DNA from: Massilioclostridium coli
GTDB taxonomy: Bacteria > Bacillota > Clostridia > Oscillospirales > Ruminococcaceae
NCBI RefSeq assembly: GCF_900095865.1
Contig: NZ_FMIZ01000005.1
Location: forward strand, 62,001 to 126,000
Direction of reading: 5' to 3'
DNA: 64,000 nucleotides
Position numbers and translations under genes: made by a program. Shown piece by piece: positions 44,580 through 54,401 of this stretch (its first letter is position 1; the number at the start of each line of letters is the position of its first letter). The notes under the pieces were generated by a model that worked only from the letters and a program-made list of their open reading frames with translations, searched no databases and had not been told where the DNA came from.

Positions 44580-45206
44580 ATGGAAAGCGAAACAAACAAA
44601 CGAACAAAAACCTTGGTACAAATTGCCCTATTGGTAGCGGTAATGATTGTGTTAAACTTTACAAATTTAGGTTTAATACCCATCCCGTTTTCTCCACTAA
44701 AAGTTACCACATTACATATACCGGTAATTATAGGGGCTTGTTTATTGGGACCAAAGATAGGTGGAATACTGGGGTTCTTGTTTGGATTACTCAGTTTTAT
44801 CAATAACAGTTTTGTCGCACCAATAGTCACTTCTTTTGTGTTTACCCCTCTTTATAGCTTAGGGGATTACCACGGAAATTTTGGCAGTTTAATCATCTGT
44901 TTTGTACCGCGTATTTTAGTTGGTGTATTTGCAGGGCTGATTTTCCAATGGATGGCAAGCAAAAAATGCCGCACTTATCTTTCTGGCTTCGTAGCTGGTT
45001 TGGTTGGTTCCATGACCAATACCATATTGGTCATGGGGGGGATCGCTCTATTTTTTGGAAGTGAATATGCCAGTGCGAAATCCAGTACCTTATTAGCTGT
45101 CATTGGTACCGCAGTTGGAGTGAATGGGGTACCAGAAGCGATTGTGGCGGCAATCCTTACAGCGGCAATTGTTACTCCACTACTTAAAATATTAAAACGA
45201 GGATAA
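44580..45206 (+). CDS. ECF transporter substrate-binding (S) component, possibly pantothenate-type
   Basis: A 208-residue membrane protein with about six helices. The N-terminal half, LVQIALLVAVMIVLNFTNLG followed by TTLHIPVIIGACLLGPKIGG, and a VPEAIVAAIL segment near the end match S components of energy-coupling-factor transporters; HIPVIIGA-LGPK resembles the group proposed to carry pantothenate (PanT). It would use a shared EcfA/A'/T module encoded elsewhere. AGGAGGAA precedes the ATG. Substrate is inferred only. Confidence 0.75.
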   Translation: MESETNKRTKTLVQIALLVAVMIVLNFTNLGLIPIPFSPLKVTTLHIPVIIGACLLGPKIGGILGFLFGLLSFINNSFVAPIVTSFVFTPLYSLGDYHGNFGSLIICFVPRILVGVFAGLIFQWMASKKCRTYLSGFVAGLVGSMTNTILVMGGIALFFGSEYASAKSSTLLAVIGTAVGVNGVPEAIVAAILTAAIVTPLLKILKRG

Positions 45207-45246
45207 TTTTAGATCTTCTTGAATTGATTTGGAAAGGAATTATGGA

Positions 45247-46224
45247 ATGAATGTAGTACAAGCTCATCACCATGAACACGGGATCATCCAGGAGTGGATT
45301 GAACAGTTTTACAGTTGGCTGTTCCATCTTACAGAAGGAGACAAACTACTGGAGGTAATTTCCCATTTTACTTATGACTTAATCCGGACTTTTTTCATTT
45401 TTGTGGTGGTGCTGGTAGCTGTTTCTTGGCTAAAAACATACATTCCAATTGAAAAGGTGCGGTGTGCCATGGCAAAACTGAATCCTTTTGCGGCGCTGAT
45501 GTTAGCGGCGCTCTCTGGATTTGTAGCTTCTGCATGTATCTGTACCAATATCCCATTATTTTTTGGCTTTATAGCGTTTGGAATTCCGTTGCATTTAGCG
45601 ATGACTTATTTGATTTCCGCTTCCCTGATTAATGCGGCGTCTTTATTACCAATGTTTGCGATGGCGGGATGGAAATTTACTTTGGTTTATCTGGTATGCT
45701 GTCTGATAATAGCAGTTGTTACAGGATTCTGTCTTTCCTTTGTAGGCGGGGAAAAATATTTGTATCAGGATAGTTTATCCCTGGCACCGCCAAACCAGGA
45801 CGCTGCCTGGTCCCAGCGGAGAAGGTGGGGCTATGCGGTACATGAGTTAAAGCACACTATGGGGGAACAATGGGCTTATATTGTCCTGGGTGTTCTGATT
45901 TCCGCGTTAATCAATGGGTTTATGGATTTTGAGTTGGCACAAAAAATTTCTGATACCGGATTTTTAGGAGTCTTTTTGGTAACTGTATTGGGTATTATCC
46001 CTCATACGGATGTGGTTTCTTTATTGCCAGTAATTTCTAGTTTATTGCAATTGAATGTCACTTATGGGATTATTTTTTCCCTGGTGGTTTCTTTGGCGTT
46101 TTTCTCCCTGCCGATGCTGGTCATGGTAAAACGTACCATGAAATTGCGGTATATTTGGTATACCTGGGGGATCATGTTTGTATTAACCTTGGTATCAGGC
46201 GGATTACTTTTGGTGCTTTTCTGA
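45247..46224 (+). CDS. Permease of the UPF0718/DUF318-related type
   Basis: A 325-residue membrane protein with about nine helices. It starts with a His-rich stretch (AHHHEHG) and has SGFVASACICTNIPLFFGFI, the counterpart of TPFCSCSSIPLFIGF in the ICE permease at 27009, and a second repeat LGIIPHTDVVSLLP. The shorter thiol motif and the histidines suggest a different ion, perhaps a divalent metal. ATG at 45247 has AAAGGAA seven bases before it; a TTG at 45229 is less likely. Confidence 0.7.
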   Translation: MNVVQAHHHEHGIIQEWIEQFYSWLFHLTEGDKLLEVISHFTYDLIRTFFIFVVVLVAVSWLKTYIPIEKVRCAMAKLNPFAALMLAALSGFVASACICTNIPLFFGFIAFGIPLHLAMTYLISASLINAASLLPMFAMAGWKFTLVYLVCCLIIAVVTGFCLSFVGGEKYLYQDSLSLAPPNQDAAWSQRRRWGYAVHELKHTMGEQWAYIVLGVLISALINGFMDFELAQKISDTGFLGVFLVTVLGIIPHTDVVSLLPVISSLLQLNVTYGIIFSLVVSLAFFSLPMLVMVKRTMKLRYIWYTWGIMFVLTLVSGGLLLVLF

Positions 46225-46232
46225 GGTGAATT

Positions 46233-47177
46233 ATGACAAACTCATTTCCATATTCAGACGACAACAAACGTTATCATACTTGGAATTATCACTTGCGCCA
46301 TAAATTTGGCGAAAAGGTATTTAAAGTTTCGTTAAATGGAGGATTTACCTGCCCCAACATTGATGGAACAAAAGGGGTAGGAGGCTGTACCTACTGTTCC
46401 CATTATGGCAGTGGAGATTTTGCTGGAAATCCGCTGGAAAGCCTGCCGGAACAGTTTGAACAGGTCAAACAAAAGATGCACCAAAAATGGCCGGATGCCA
46501 GCTATATTGGCTATTTTCAGGCATATACCAATACATATGCCCCATTGGAGGAATTAAAACAAAAATACGAATCCATTCTCCAACTTCCAAAAGTAGTTGG
46601 GCTGAGCATTTCGACCCGCCCGGATGTCCTGCCAGATGATGTAGTCGATTACTTGGCAGAAATTAACCAGCGCACTTACCTGATTGTAGAACTGGGATTG
46701 CAGACCATCCACGATGAGACGGGCAAGCGGATCAACCGGCACCATACCTATCAGGACTTTTTGGAGGGCTACGAAAAACTACACCAAAAAGGGATTCCAG
46801 TTTGTGCCCACATCATAGATGGGCTGCCTGGAGAATCCCATCAGGATATGCTGGAGACAGCACAGGCATTATCTCAATTAGATTTGCATTGTATTAAAAT
46901 TCACTTGCTGCATGTGTTAAAGCATACAGTGATGGCGGAACAATATCAAAATGGAGAATTCCCTTTGCTTCGTTTGGAAGAATATGTCCAGATTATCTGT
47001 GATCAATTGGAGGTGCTTCCACCAGAACTCATCATTCAACGTCTGACGGGAGATGGCGCAAAAGAAGATTTGATTGGGCCGCTATGGAGTCTGAAAAAAT
47101 TTGTCGTGCTCAATGAGATTGACAAAGAGTTGGTACGGCGGGATAGCTGGCAGGGAAAATATTATCAAAAACCATAG
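46233..47177 (+). CDS. TIGR01212-type radical SAM protein
   Basis: A 314-residue radical SAM enzyme with the iron-sulphur cysteines in the pattern CPNIDGTKGVGGCTYC near residues 33-48. The family (YtqA/YhcC-like) also shows SISTRPDVLPDDV and ELGLQTIHDETGKRINR, as here. The reaction is not established in general. It begins eight bases after the permease stop and is closely followed by the AlkD-like gene, so the three may form one unit. Confidence 0.85.
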   Translation: MTNSFPYSDDNKRYHTWNYHLRHKFGEKVFKVSLNGGFTCPNIDGTKGVGGCTYCSHYGSGDFAGNPLESLPEQFEQVKQKMHQKWPDASYIGYFQAYTNTYAPLEELKQKYESILQLPKVVGLSISTRPDVLPDDVVDYLAEINQRTYLIVELGLQTIHDETGKRINRHHTYQDFLEGYEKLHQKGIPVCAHIIDGLPGESHQDMLETAQALSQLDLHCIKIHLLHVLKHTVMAEQYQNGEFPLLRLEEYVQIICDQLEVLPPELIIQRLTGDGAKEDLIGPLWSLKKFVVLNEIDKELVRRDSWQGKYYQKP

Positions 47178-47194
47178 GACAGGCGGTGAATAGG

Positions 47195-47911
47195 ATGGGT
47201 TGGAAAAAAGAAAACTGGACAGCTCAGGATTATACGGAACTGCTGCAATATTTGCGAGAATCATCTGAATCAAAATTCCAGCAGTTTCAGCAGCGTTTAA
47301 TACCGGATACAGCAATTTTAGGTATCCGCACGCCAGAGTTGCGGTCGATTGCCAAGGAAATTGCCAAAGGGAATGTGCCCGGGTTTTTACAGGTAGCCCA
47401 GCGAGATTGGCATGAGGAGCGGTTACTGCAAGGTTTGGTAATCGGTTATTGGAACGTTCCGTTTTCAGAACGTCTGGAGTATTTAACCAGCTATTTGCCC
47501 CTGATTGACAACTGGGCAATCTGTGATATGGTGTGTAATACATTAACCTGTTTTCAAAAAGATGCGCCGGAGGGGTTCCACTATTTGCTGGACCTGCTAC
47601 AACAGGATAACCCCTGGATCATCCGCTTTGTATTGATTATGTTTTTATCCCACTATTTACAGGATGATTATATTGATAAAGTTTTGGAAGCCAGCGCTTC
47701 GGTTACAAATGACCATTATTATGTCCGTATGGGGAACGCCTGGCTGTTATCGGTTGCTTTTGTAAAATACCGTGATAAAACGGTGAATCTGTTAAAGAGC
47801 AGCCGGCTGGACGATTGGACCTATCATAAAACACTGCAAAAGATTATGGAATCTAACCGGGTAGACCAGGTAACAAAGGAATGGATTTCTACCATGAAAG
47901 CATTAAGATAA
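47195..47911 (+). CDS. AlkD-like DNA alkylation repair protein
   Basis: A 238-residue all-helical protein of the HEAT-like AlkD family. Family features include LGIRTPELRSIAKEIAKGN, WHEERLLQGLVIG, the conserved IDNWAICDMV and the NPWIIRFVLIMFLSHYL segment. AlkD enzymes excise cationic alkylated bases, using Trp, Asp and Arg; W-x2-C-D and R residues are present. The ATG at 47195 follows AGGCGG; a GTG at 47186 is possible. Confidence 0.85.
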   Translation: MGWKKENWTAQDYTELLQYLRESSESKFQQFQQRLIPDTAILGIRTPELRSIAKEIAKGNVPGFLQVAQRDWHEERLLQGLVIGYWNVPFSERLEYLTSYLPLIDNWAICDMVCNTLTCFQKDAPEGFHYLLDLLQQDNPWIIRFVLIMFLSHYLQDDYIDKVLEASASVTNDHYYVRMGNAWLLSVAFVKYRDKTVNLLKSSRLDDWTYHKTLQKIMESNRVDQVTKEWISTMKALR

Positions 47912-47926
47912 AAAGGAGGGGCAGGC

Positions 47927-49276
47927 ATGCTGCTGCCAAAACCGGTACAAACCGCGTTGCAATTATTAGAACAAAATGGATTTGAAGCCTATGTAGTAGG
48001 GGGCTGTGTTCGGGATTTACTGTTGGGTTTACAGCCAACCGATTATGATATTACTACCAACGCATTGCCAGGACAAACTCAACAGGTGTTCCAGCAGATG
48101 CGGGTCATTGAAACAGGGAAAAAACACGGGACAATTACCGTGTGGATCGATAATATGCCGTTGGAAATTACAACTTATCGGATTGATGGGGATTACAGCG
48201 ACAACAGGCGTCCTGATGCTGTAAGGTTTACTAGAAATCTGGAGGAAGATTTGGCACGCCGTGATTTTACTATCAATGCCATGGCGTACCATCCTGCCAA
48301 AGGAGTTGTCGACTATTACCATGGCCAGAAAGATTTAAAAAACCATTGTATCCGATGTGTGGGGGATCCCGAAACACGCTTTGCTGAGGATGCTTTACGA
48401 ATTATGCGTGGGGTGCGTTTTTGTTCCACATTGGGGTTCCAATTAGAAGAACGGACGAAACAGGCATTATATGCAAAGCGCGGATTACTGGTACATGTTT
48501 CTCGGGAACGATTACGTGATGAGCTGAATAAGCTGTTGTGTGGTGATAATGTAAAACAGGTATTACTGGAATACACAGATATTATCGCTGAAATTATCCC
48601 TGAGATCATCCCCTGCCAGAATTTTGGACAGCATACCAAGTACCATATGTACGATGTTTGGGAACACACTGTCCATGCCTTGGCGAGCACAAAACCGGAT
48701 TTAACTTTGCGTTTAACCATGTTGTTGCATGATTTGGCAAAGCCCCTATGCTTTAGCGTTTACGATGGGGTGGGGCATTTTTACGGCCATCAAGGAAAAA
48801 GCGCGGATTTGGCAGAACAGATTTTAAAGCGCCTGCATTATAGCAACGATTTTTCCCAGCTTGTTGTCACCTTAATTCGTTGGCATAGTGCGGAATTTGA
48901 TGGAACAGCCCGTTCAGTGAAAAAATGGCTTCATAAATTAGGGGAATCTACTTTGCGTTATCTGTTCCAGGTACAGCGGGCGGATGTGATGGGAAAAGAC
49001 CCGAATTATTGGTATGAAGCCAGGGAGATTGACCAGTTAGAACAATTACTGGAACAGATTATTCGTGAAGGTCAGTGCTTTCAAATAAAACAGCTTGCGG
49101 TCAATGGCAATGATATGCAACAGATTGGTATCCAACAGGGACGTATGGTTGGAAAAACGCTGGAATATTTATTGGATTTGGTAATTCAAGAAAAAATCCC
49201 AAATCAAAAACAGGTTTTATTGGATACCGCAAAAGAATATCTGGTAAGACAAACGGCGAGTAACAGTGAGAATTAA
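47927..49276 (+). CDS. cca: CCA tRNA nucleotidyltransferase
   Basis: A 449-residue class II nucleotidyltransferase. The head domain has AYVVGGCVRDLLLGLQPTDYD with metal-binding DYD, RRPDAVRFTRNLEEDLARRD and the nucleotide-selecting EDALRIMRGVRF. An HD-type motif, LLHDLAKP, lies near residue 270. It adds or repairs the 3' CCA of tRNAs. It starts 15 bases after the alkylation-repair gene with an AAAGGAGGGG ribosome site, so it is likely co-transcribed. Confidence 0.9.
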   Translation: MLLPKPVQTALQLLEQNGFEAYVVGGCVRDLLLGLQPTDYDITTNALPGQTQQVFQQMRVIETGKKHGTITVWIDNMPLEITTYRIDGDYSDNRRPDAVRFTRNLEEDLARRDFTINAMAYHPAKGVVDYYHGQKDLKNHCIRCVGDPETRFAEDALRIMRGVRFCSTLGFQLEERTKQALYAKRGLLVHVSRERLRDELNKLLCGDNVKQVLLEYTDIIAEIIPEIIPCQNFGQHTKYHMYDVWEHTVHALASTKPDLTLRLTMLLHDLAKPLCFSVYDGVGHFYGHQGKSADLAEQILKRLHYSNDFSQLVVTLIRWHSAEFDGTARSVKKWLHKLGESTLRYLFQVQRADVMGKDPNYWYEAREIDQLEQLLEQIIREGQCFQIKQLAVNGNDMQQIGIQQGRMVGKTLEYLLDLVIQEKIPNQKQVLLDTAKEYLVRQTASNSEN

Positions 49277-49604
49277 GGAATTAGTATCCTCGAGTATAAA
49301 GTGTAACACGGGCAAGAGATTTATTCTAGGTTTAGCACTGTGTTACGTCTTTAGTAGCTCGTACACAAAACAGGTATTATTAACTACTAAAGTTTGCCGA
49401 CTAGAATTATATTTCCATTAAAGTTTATTCTGCCTTTATTGTGTTGGTTTGTCAGTGATTAAACAATCATGGAAATAGAAGCTGAATAAACCAATTGGAA
49501 TAAATATATACTAATCACTTTACTATCATTTTTTGATCCTTTAGGATGTCCTATAGAAAAATCCTGTGCAAAGTTTTGTTTTAATGGAAGATAAAAGAAA
49601 TAGC
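49277..49604. other. Non-coding gap with inverted repeats
   Basis: No gene is apparent. It contains GTAACAC/GTGTTAC and a perfect 9-bp inverted repeat CTTTAGTAG (49349-49357) / CTACTAAAG (49384-49392) with 26 bases between, neither followed by a T-run. Confidence 0.5.
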
Positions 49605-49639
49605 AAAAAACTCCTGTGCATGTAGCGCAGGAGTTTTTT
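49605..49639. terminator. Bidirectional intrinsic terminator
   Basis: AAAAAACTCCTGTGC (49605-49619) pairs with GCGCAGGAGTTTTTT (49625-49639, one T-G pair). It lies downstream of both the cca unit and the minus-strand glycosidase gene. Confidence 0.9.
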
Positions 49640-49666
49640 CTATATGAGAAGAAAGAGAAAAGAAAT

Positions 49667-52600
49667 TTATTTTTTGCGTTTGGTGATTACAAGAGCAGCA
49701 CCAGTTGTACCGAATAAGGTAAGGATACCAATAAATGGGGCAACATCACCGGTTTGAGGAAGGTTATCTGCTGGATTGGAAGAAGTAGAAGAATTGCTAG
49801 AAGTATCGGATGGTGTGGATGGTTCAGAGGTGGATCCAGAGGAAGTGTCGTCAACTACCCGGTCTGTTTGTATCTGGATCAGTTGGGCTGGTTCTACCAT
49901 CCCCAGTTTTACTGGTGTTGCGGAAGCGAATTGCAAATATGCCTGTTGGTTCTGTCCGTTTCCGTCTTCCCCTTCTAATCCGTACTTGATCAGACGGTTG
50001 CGGATGCCAACTACTAATTGAATGGAAATTGTGTTTTCACCTGGTTTTAAGTATTGGGAAATATCTAGCTGATATGGTGCCATTGGTACAGCGATTGCTT
50101 CGCTTCCATTTACTGAAATTTCAGGTACGCCATATAGTGTGCCAAGCTGTAGGATATAATCCTGGGTTGGGTCTACTTTGTCCAGATTAAATGTTGTCGT
50201 ATAAACGCCTGGGTCAGCGTTGTATTTTAAGGTTGGGTTGTCCCTCCAATTGGTGAGGGCTTGTTCACCTGTTGCGGTATAGGTACCATTTACATCCTGT
50301 CCAGTAACAGTCAATGTCCATTGGTCAAGATTGGTTGTAGCAACTGGCTCATCTGATGCAATAGGGTTGCCTTCGGATAAATCTGCTTTGGTAAATACTT
50401 CGGAGGAAGCGCCGATCAATACAATGGATCCTTTTGCGGTTACTTCACCCTGTACAGTGCCGTTTACAACAGGAACTTCGTAAATTTCGCCTGTTTGGGC
50501 ATCCAGTACATAAGCTGTAGTTAAGCTGGAATCCAGTTGGAAGGTAACAGGAGTTGTTTCATCGCTGTCATTGGTTACAAAAATCATCTGCCCATTATCG
50601 CCTAAGTCACGGCGCATGGAAGCCAGGTGTTCGTTGGTTTCAAAAGAAATTTCTGGGCAGGAATTTTCTTTTACAAAGGCAGCCATTTGAGTTGCGTCGG
50701 TAATGTTAGGGCTGTTTTCACGGGTAATCATAGTTTGTGCCAGGTTTGCAACAATTGCATCCTGTGCTGCGTAATCGCCAGCGCAGTAAGAAGGCTGCAT
50801 AGAAGGTACTGTCCCGTATACCGCGATAGGAGCACCTGCTGTAGATAACTGGTCGATTGCAGTCATTGTAGATACCGGGATGGAGGACACATCAGGGATT
50901 ACCAATGCGTCATAGGTTTTTCCGTTCACTACAATGCCATTATCATAGGTAGCGGATTCAATCAGCTCTTCATTGATCCAATCCCATGCCAAACCTGCGT
51001 CATCCAGAGCATTAATTACTGGGGCGAATTGGGCGCTGGTCTCATCTGAGAACAATGGCAGGTATACCAGGACATCAGCGGTGGATTTTCCTTCACGGAA
51101 CAAGTATTGTAACCGTGCTACATAGTCATTTAAAGAATCAATATAATTGAAATATGGGTCTACTTCAGAAATCGTAGTGGAAATATCATATCCACTGTAA
51201 TTGGAGCAGAAAGCGGACCAGTTTTGGATCCCGTAACTGTTGTTTTCATCGTTGTATACATAAGGGAAACCGTGGTAGATCATTTCGTTTACACCGGATA
51301 ATAAAATCTGGTCAGCCTGTTGGCGGTATACTTCCGGAGTCATTTTAAAGTTTCCAGCACCATCTTCATCTACATAGAATACCATGGACTCACAGCTTAC
51401 CATGTTTTTATCGTAGAAATGGGCGCCAGAGCTAACTACTTTATTGTTCGCGACATTGCTTTGTTCGGTTTCTGGAATATCTTCCATACTGGTAGCTTTA
51501 ATAATATCAATTGGTGGATTGTATCCCTGCTGACGGAACAGCAAGCCGGTATCTTCCAGTGCTTTTTGGCTTTCCGCATACCATCCGTCATAAAAGCCGT
51601 TCGCAATGGCTCTGTTGTAGTCGTAATTCAACCGGTCATTGATGCCGGCGTTTTCGGCATCTTCAAAGGCGAATTCTGGTGCTGTAGCACCGGCAGCCCA
51701 GGAAGCGATCTGGTCTTTTCCAGGTGTTAAAAGGGCAGGGATGTATTCGGTAATGTCGTATCCATTGATTTCCTCAAAATCTTCTAGAATGGTATCACTG
51801 TAAATCCTCTGCGCAAAGAACTCGTAGCTGTCGTTAAACGCTGCCCGTAAAGTTCCATCTTCTGTATAAGGAAGCAATGTTTTGATCTGTTCCAGCCAGT
51901 TGTCGTAATAGCGTGCAACAGCGTCTGCGTCCAATACATTTACCATGTAGGATTCTTCCCCTGGAGCTCCTACTTCTACAGAGCCGATTGGATTGCTTCC
52001 AACATACATGGAGTATACTGCGATAATCTGCCATTGTGCGGATGGGTCTGGGCATGTCCAGTTAAAAGTTCCGCTTTCCTTATCAAAATCAGTGATTTTT
52101 TCTACACTGGTCATGTCGATTGTTACGGTGTCGTTGAGTACCTTGTAGTCAGGATTCCGTTCCCCATCCATTACTTTGGCGGCCAATAAGGTAACCAGTT
52201 CAGCAGTTTCTGGATGATAGTTCATGGTGCGCCATCCTGGACCAACGGTTGATTCGTTGTTATTAGGGTCAAGCAACTCATACATATAGTTTTTGTCACT
52301 TAATGTAGGGATAGTAGCGTTTACCTGATCGCTGTTTACTGTGACATCAGCGGACATTAATGTCTGTTCATTGTCCTCCAAAGGAACAAAGTCAGCACCG
52401 GCACAATAACCGCTGCCCATATTCAGGTCTACTACCATCCCTTTTTCCTGGGCAAAATCTAATACAGCCCGCACTTTTTCAAAAAATTCTTCTGTACCAA
52501 AGTCTTTGACAGGGCTGTTTGGGTCTGAAGTAGCTTCTGGTTTTAAGGAATAGTCGAATGGTTGGATTTCTACCCCACCAAAACCATTGTCGTATAATAC

Positions 52601-52819
52601 CTGCATTTCCCGCAACAGTTCGTCTACCTGGACATCTCCACCAGGCCACCACCAACGTACTTTTGGACGGTTTTCACGGCTCGGGTTTTTAAAATTTTCT
52701 GCCAAGCTGGAAGATTGGCTATCGGTTGCCATAGCTGGAAAGCTCGCAATTGTAGCAGTAGCCGCTAAAGCCGCAGCCATACCAACTGCAAGTATCCTTT
52801 TTTTCCAAGAATATCTCAT
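49667..52819 (-). CDS. Secreted, LPXTG-anchored GH106-like glycosidase
   Basis: A 1050-residue surface protein. Signal peptide: MRYSWKKRILAVGMAAALAA up to about FPAMA. The mature N terminus RPKVRWWWPGGDVQVDELLR and YDNGFGGVEIQPFD match the GH106 (alpha-L-rhamnosidase-like) family. The middle holds a glutaminase-amidotransferase-like/beta-sandwich region, and a jelly-roll, GH2-like sugar-binding domain lies around 860-975. A Ser/Thr-rich spacer precedes LPQTG (about residue 1020), a hydrophobic stretch and KRKK, a sortase signal. It would trim rhamnose-bearing plant or bacterial glycans at the cell surface. The ATG complement at 52817-52819 follows GGGAGG. Confidence 0.8.
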   Translation of the reverse strand: MRYSWKKRILAVGMAAALAATATIASFPAMATDSQSSSLAENFKNPSRENRPKVRWWWPGGDVQVDELLREMQVLYDNGFGGVEIQPFDYSLKPEATSDPNSPVKDFGTEEFFEKVRAVLDFAQEKGMVVDLNMGSGYCAGADFVPLEDNEQTLMSADVTVNSDQVNATIPTLSDKNYMYELLDPNNNESTVGPGWRTMNYHPETAELVTLLAAKVMDGERNPDYKVLNDTVTIDMTSVEKITDFDKESGTFNWTCPDPSAQWQIIAVYSMYVGSNPIGSVEVGAPGEESYMVNVLDADAVARYYDNWLEQIKTLLPYTEDGTLRAAFNDSYEFFAQRIYSDTILEDFEEINGYDITEYIPALLTPGKDQIASWAAGATAPEFAFEDAENAGINDRLNYDYNRAIANGFYDGWYAESQKALEDTGLLFRQQGYNPPIDIIKATSMEDIPETEQSNVANNKVVSSGAHFYDKNMVSCESMVFYVDEDGAGNFKMTPEVYRQQADQILLSGVNEMIYHGFPYVYNDENNSYGIQNWSAFCSNYSGYDISTTISEVDPYFNYIDSLNDYVARLQYLFREGKSTADVLVYLPLFSDETSAQFAPVINALDDAGLAWDWINEELIESATYDNGIVVNGKTYDALVIPDVSSIPVSTMTAIDQLSTAGAPIAVYGTVPSMQPSYCAGDYAAQDAIVANLAQTMITRENSPNITDATQMAAFVKENSCPEISFETNEHLASMRRDLGDNGQMIFVTNDSDETTPVTFQLDSSLTTAYVLDAQTGEIYEVPVVNGTVQGEVTAKGSIVLIGASSEVFTKADLSEGNPIASDEPVATTNLDQWTLTVTGQDVNGTYTATGEQALTNWRDNPTLKYNADPGVYTTTFNLDKVDPTQDYILQLGTLYGVPEISVNGSEAIAVPMAPYQLDISQYLKPGENTISIQLVVGIRNRLIKYGLEGEDGNGQNQQAYLQFASATPVKLGMVEPAQLIQIQTDRVVDDTSSGSTSEPSTPSDTSSNSSTSSNPADNLPQTGDVAPFIGILTLFGTTGAALVITKRKK

Positions 52820-53214
52820 AATTTTCCTCCCTGTAATGATTTGTGTGTTCTTTGTAACAATTTCATTATAGCAAAACAAAAATAAATAAAAAATATAAAA
52901 AATAGAATAGATTCGTTCAAAAATATTAAAAAGTAGAACAAAAAATATGGTGTGATATACAATTGTTTTGTGTAAAATGAAGTGAAAAAATTAGTGTTTT
53001 CATCTAAAAATTTACTTTTTAATTTGATTGTTTTGAATAAATTCAAAAGGTTAATTTGTGGAAATATGATAATCGAAAAAGAAAAAAACTATTATATTTT
53101 ACAGTTTTTTTAGGAGCTAACTTGAATCAGGTATATTGAAATATTGAAAAAAAGTGAATATAATGAAAATAGCCAGAAAAGAAAAAATGATTAGAACGAT
53201 AAGGGAGGAATAGG
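52820..53214. other. Divergent, very AT-rich intergenic region
   Basis: It separates the glycosidase (minus) and AraC regulator (plus) genes. A minus-strand TATAAT (52870 to 52865) is a likely -10 for the glycosidase, with a poor -35, which would suit an activator-dependent promoter. No reading frame is convincing. Confidence 0.55.
53136..53164 (+). promoter_or_regulatory. Promoter of the AraC regulator
   Basis: TTGAAA (53136-53141), 17-base spacer, TATAAT (53159-53164), 50 bases before the ATG. Confidence 0.7.
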
Positions 53215-54225
53215 ATGTCAGAGATTCAAACATTAGAGCAGTTTATCATGTCCTATGCCAAAGACAATGTGACGGGTAGCAAGGAGTTTTCCCAATTTAC
53301 CAATTCTCATAATGGGTATTGTGTTCATAAGCAGGATGGGACAGCAGTGTTTGGGACACAACGGATTTTTCGGGGAGACCATTTGAGGATTTATCTCCAT
53401 CCTTATAACGCCCCTTTATATGGGCTTTCTCCAAAACACTACCATAATTATTTTGAAATGGGGTATCTATTTCGAGGAAAAGCTGTCAGTATCAGTGATG
53501 GGGTGGAAACAGAACTAAACGCAGGGGATCTGTTTATTTGTAATTTACAGTCCCTCCATCAATGTAAAACTTTTGGTACAGACGATTATCTATTTAATAT
53601 CATGATTATGCCAAGTATGTTTGATGATAGCTTTTTGCAGATGATTGAAGGGAACCATCTGTTTACATCGTTTTTTATGAATTCCATCATGAATGTAAAT
53701 AATGAGAACAGCTGTATGGTTTTTCATTTGCAGCCAGAAAGTTCCCTGCAGTTTTTCCTGCATAAATTGATGGTAGAATATCTGTCTCATCCAGAGCAAA
53801 AAGACCCTGTTTATTTACGGCTGCTATTGGCATGTTTTTTTCGGGAATTGGGGAGGAATTATGGGGACAAAATGGAACAGGAAAGCCAGCAGGAACAAAA
53901 AGATTTGTCTATTTCCCAGGTAATTTCCTACTTAACAGACCATTTTTCTACCGCTACCCTGCAATCTACTGCGGAACATTTCCACTATACTACTCGGTTT
54001 ATGACAGGGTATATTTCCCGTTATACCAACCAGTCTTTTTCTGATATCATGAAAGAATTAAAGTTGCGAAAGACCTGTGAGTATATTTTGAATACTGATG
54101 ATACTTTTGAGGTTATTGCGGAAAAAGTGGGATATAGTAGTAGCGGTTATCTAAACTCTGTCTTTCGCAAAAAATTTGGAATGAGCATGGGGGAATACCG
54201 AAAGTACCATCGTGGAAAAAAATAA
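53215..54225 (+). CDS. AraC-family transcriptional regulator
   Basis: A 336-residue regulator. The N-terminal part has a cupin fold (HYHNYFEMGYLFRGKAVSIS, LNAGDLFICNLQSLHQ) that probably binds a sugar. The C-terminal 100 residues contain the double HTH (LQSTAEHFHYTTRFMTGYIS; FEVIAEKVGYSSSGYLNSVF and RKKFGMSMGEYRKY). It is divergent from the GH106-like gene and is inferred to activate it in response to a released oligosaccharide. GGGAGGAA precedes the ATG. Confidence 0.85.
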   Translation: MSEIQTLEQFIMSYAKDNVTGSKEFSQFTNSHNGYCVHKQDGTAVFGTQRIFRGDHLRIYLHPYNAPLYGLSPKHYHNYFEMGYLFRGKAVSISDGVETELNAGDLFICNLQSLHQCKTFGTDDYLFNIMIMPSMFDDSFLQMIEGNHLFTSFFMNSIMNVNNENSCMVFHLQPESSLQFFLHKLMVEYLSHPEQKDPVYLRLLLACFFRELGRNYGDKMEQESQQEQKDLSISQVISYLTDHFSTATLQSTAEHFHYTTRFMTGYISRYTNQSFSDIMKELKLRKTCEYILNTDDTFEVIAEKVGYSSSGYLNSVFRKKFGMSMGEYRKYHRGKK

Positions 54226-54353
54226 TGTTTTATGATATGTTCATCTTAGAAACTAATGAGAACAACTATTGAATTTATATACAAAAAGAGAAATCCGTAG
54301 AGTTGGATTTCAATGGCATCTTCAAAATGAATACCCTAGTAAGTATCTAAAGA

Positions 54354-54383
54354 AAAAACGCCCTATTTTTATAGGGCGTTTTT
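54354..54383. terminator. Bidirectional intrinsic terminator between convergent genes
   Basis: AAAAACGCCCTAT (54354-54366) pairs perfectly with ATAGGGCGTTTTT (54371-54383). It serves the AraC gene and the opposite DUF2461 gene. Confidence 0.95.
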
Positions 54384-54401
54384 AAAGGTTCAGCTATAAA
54401 G

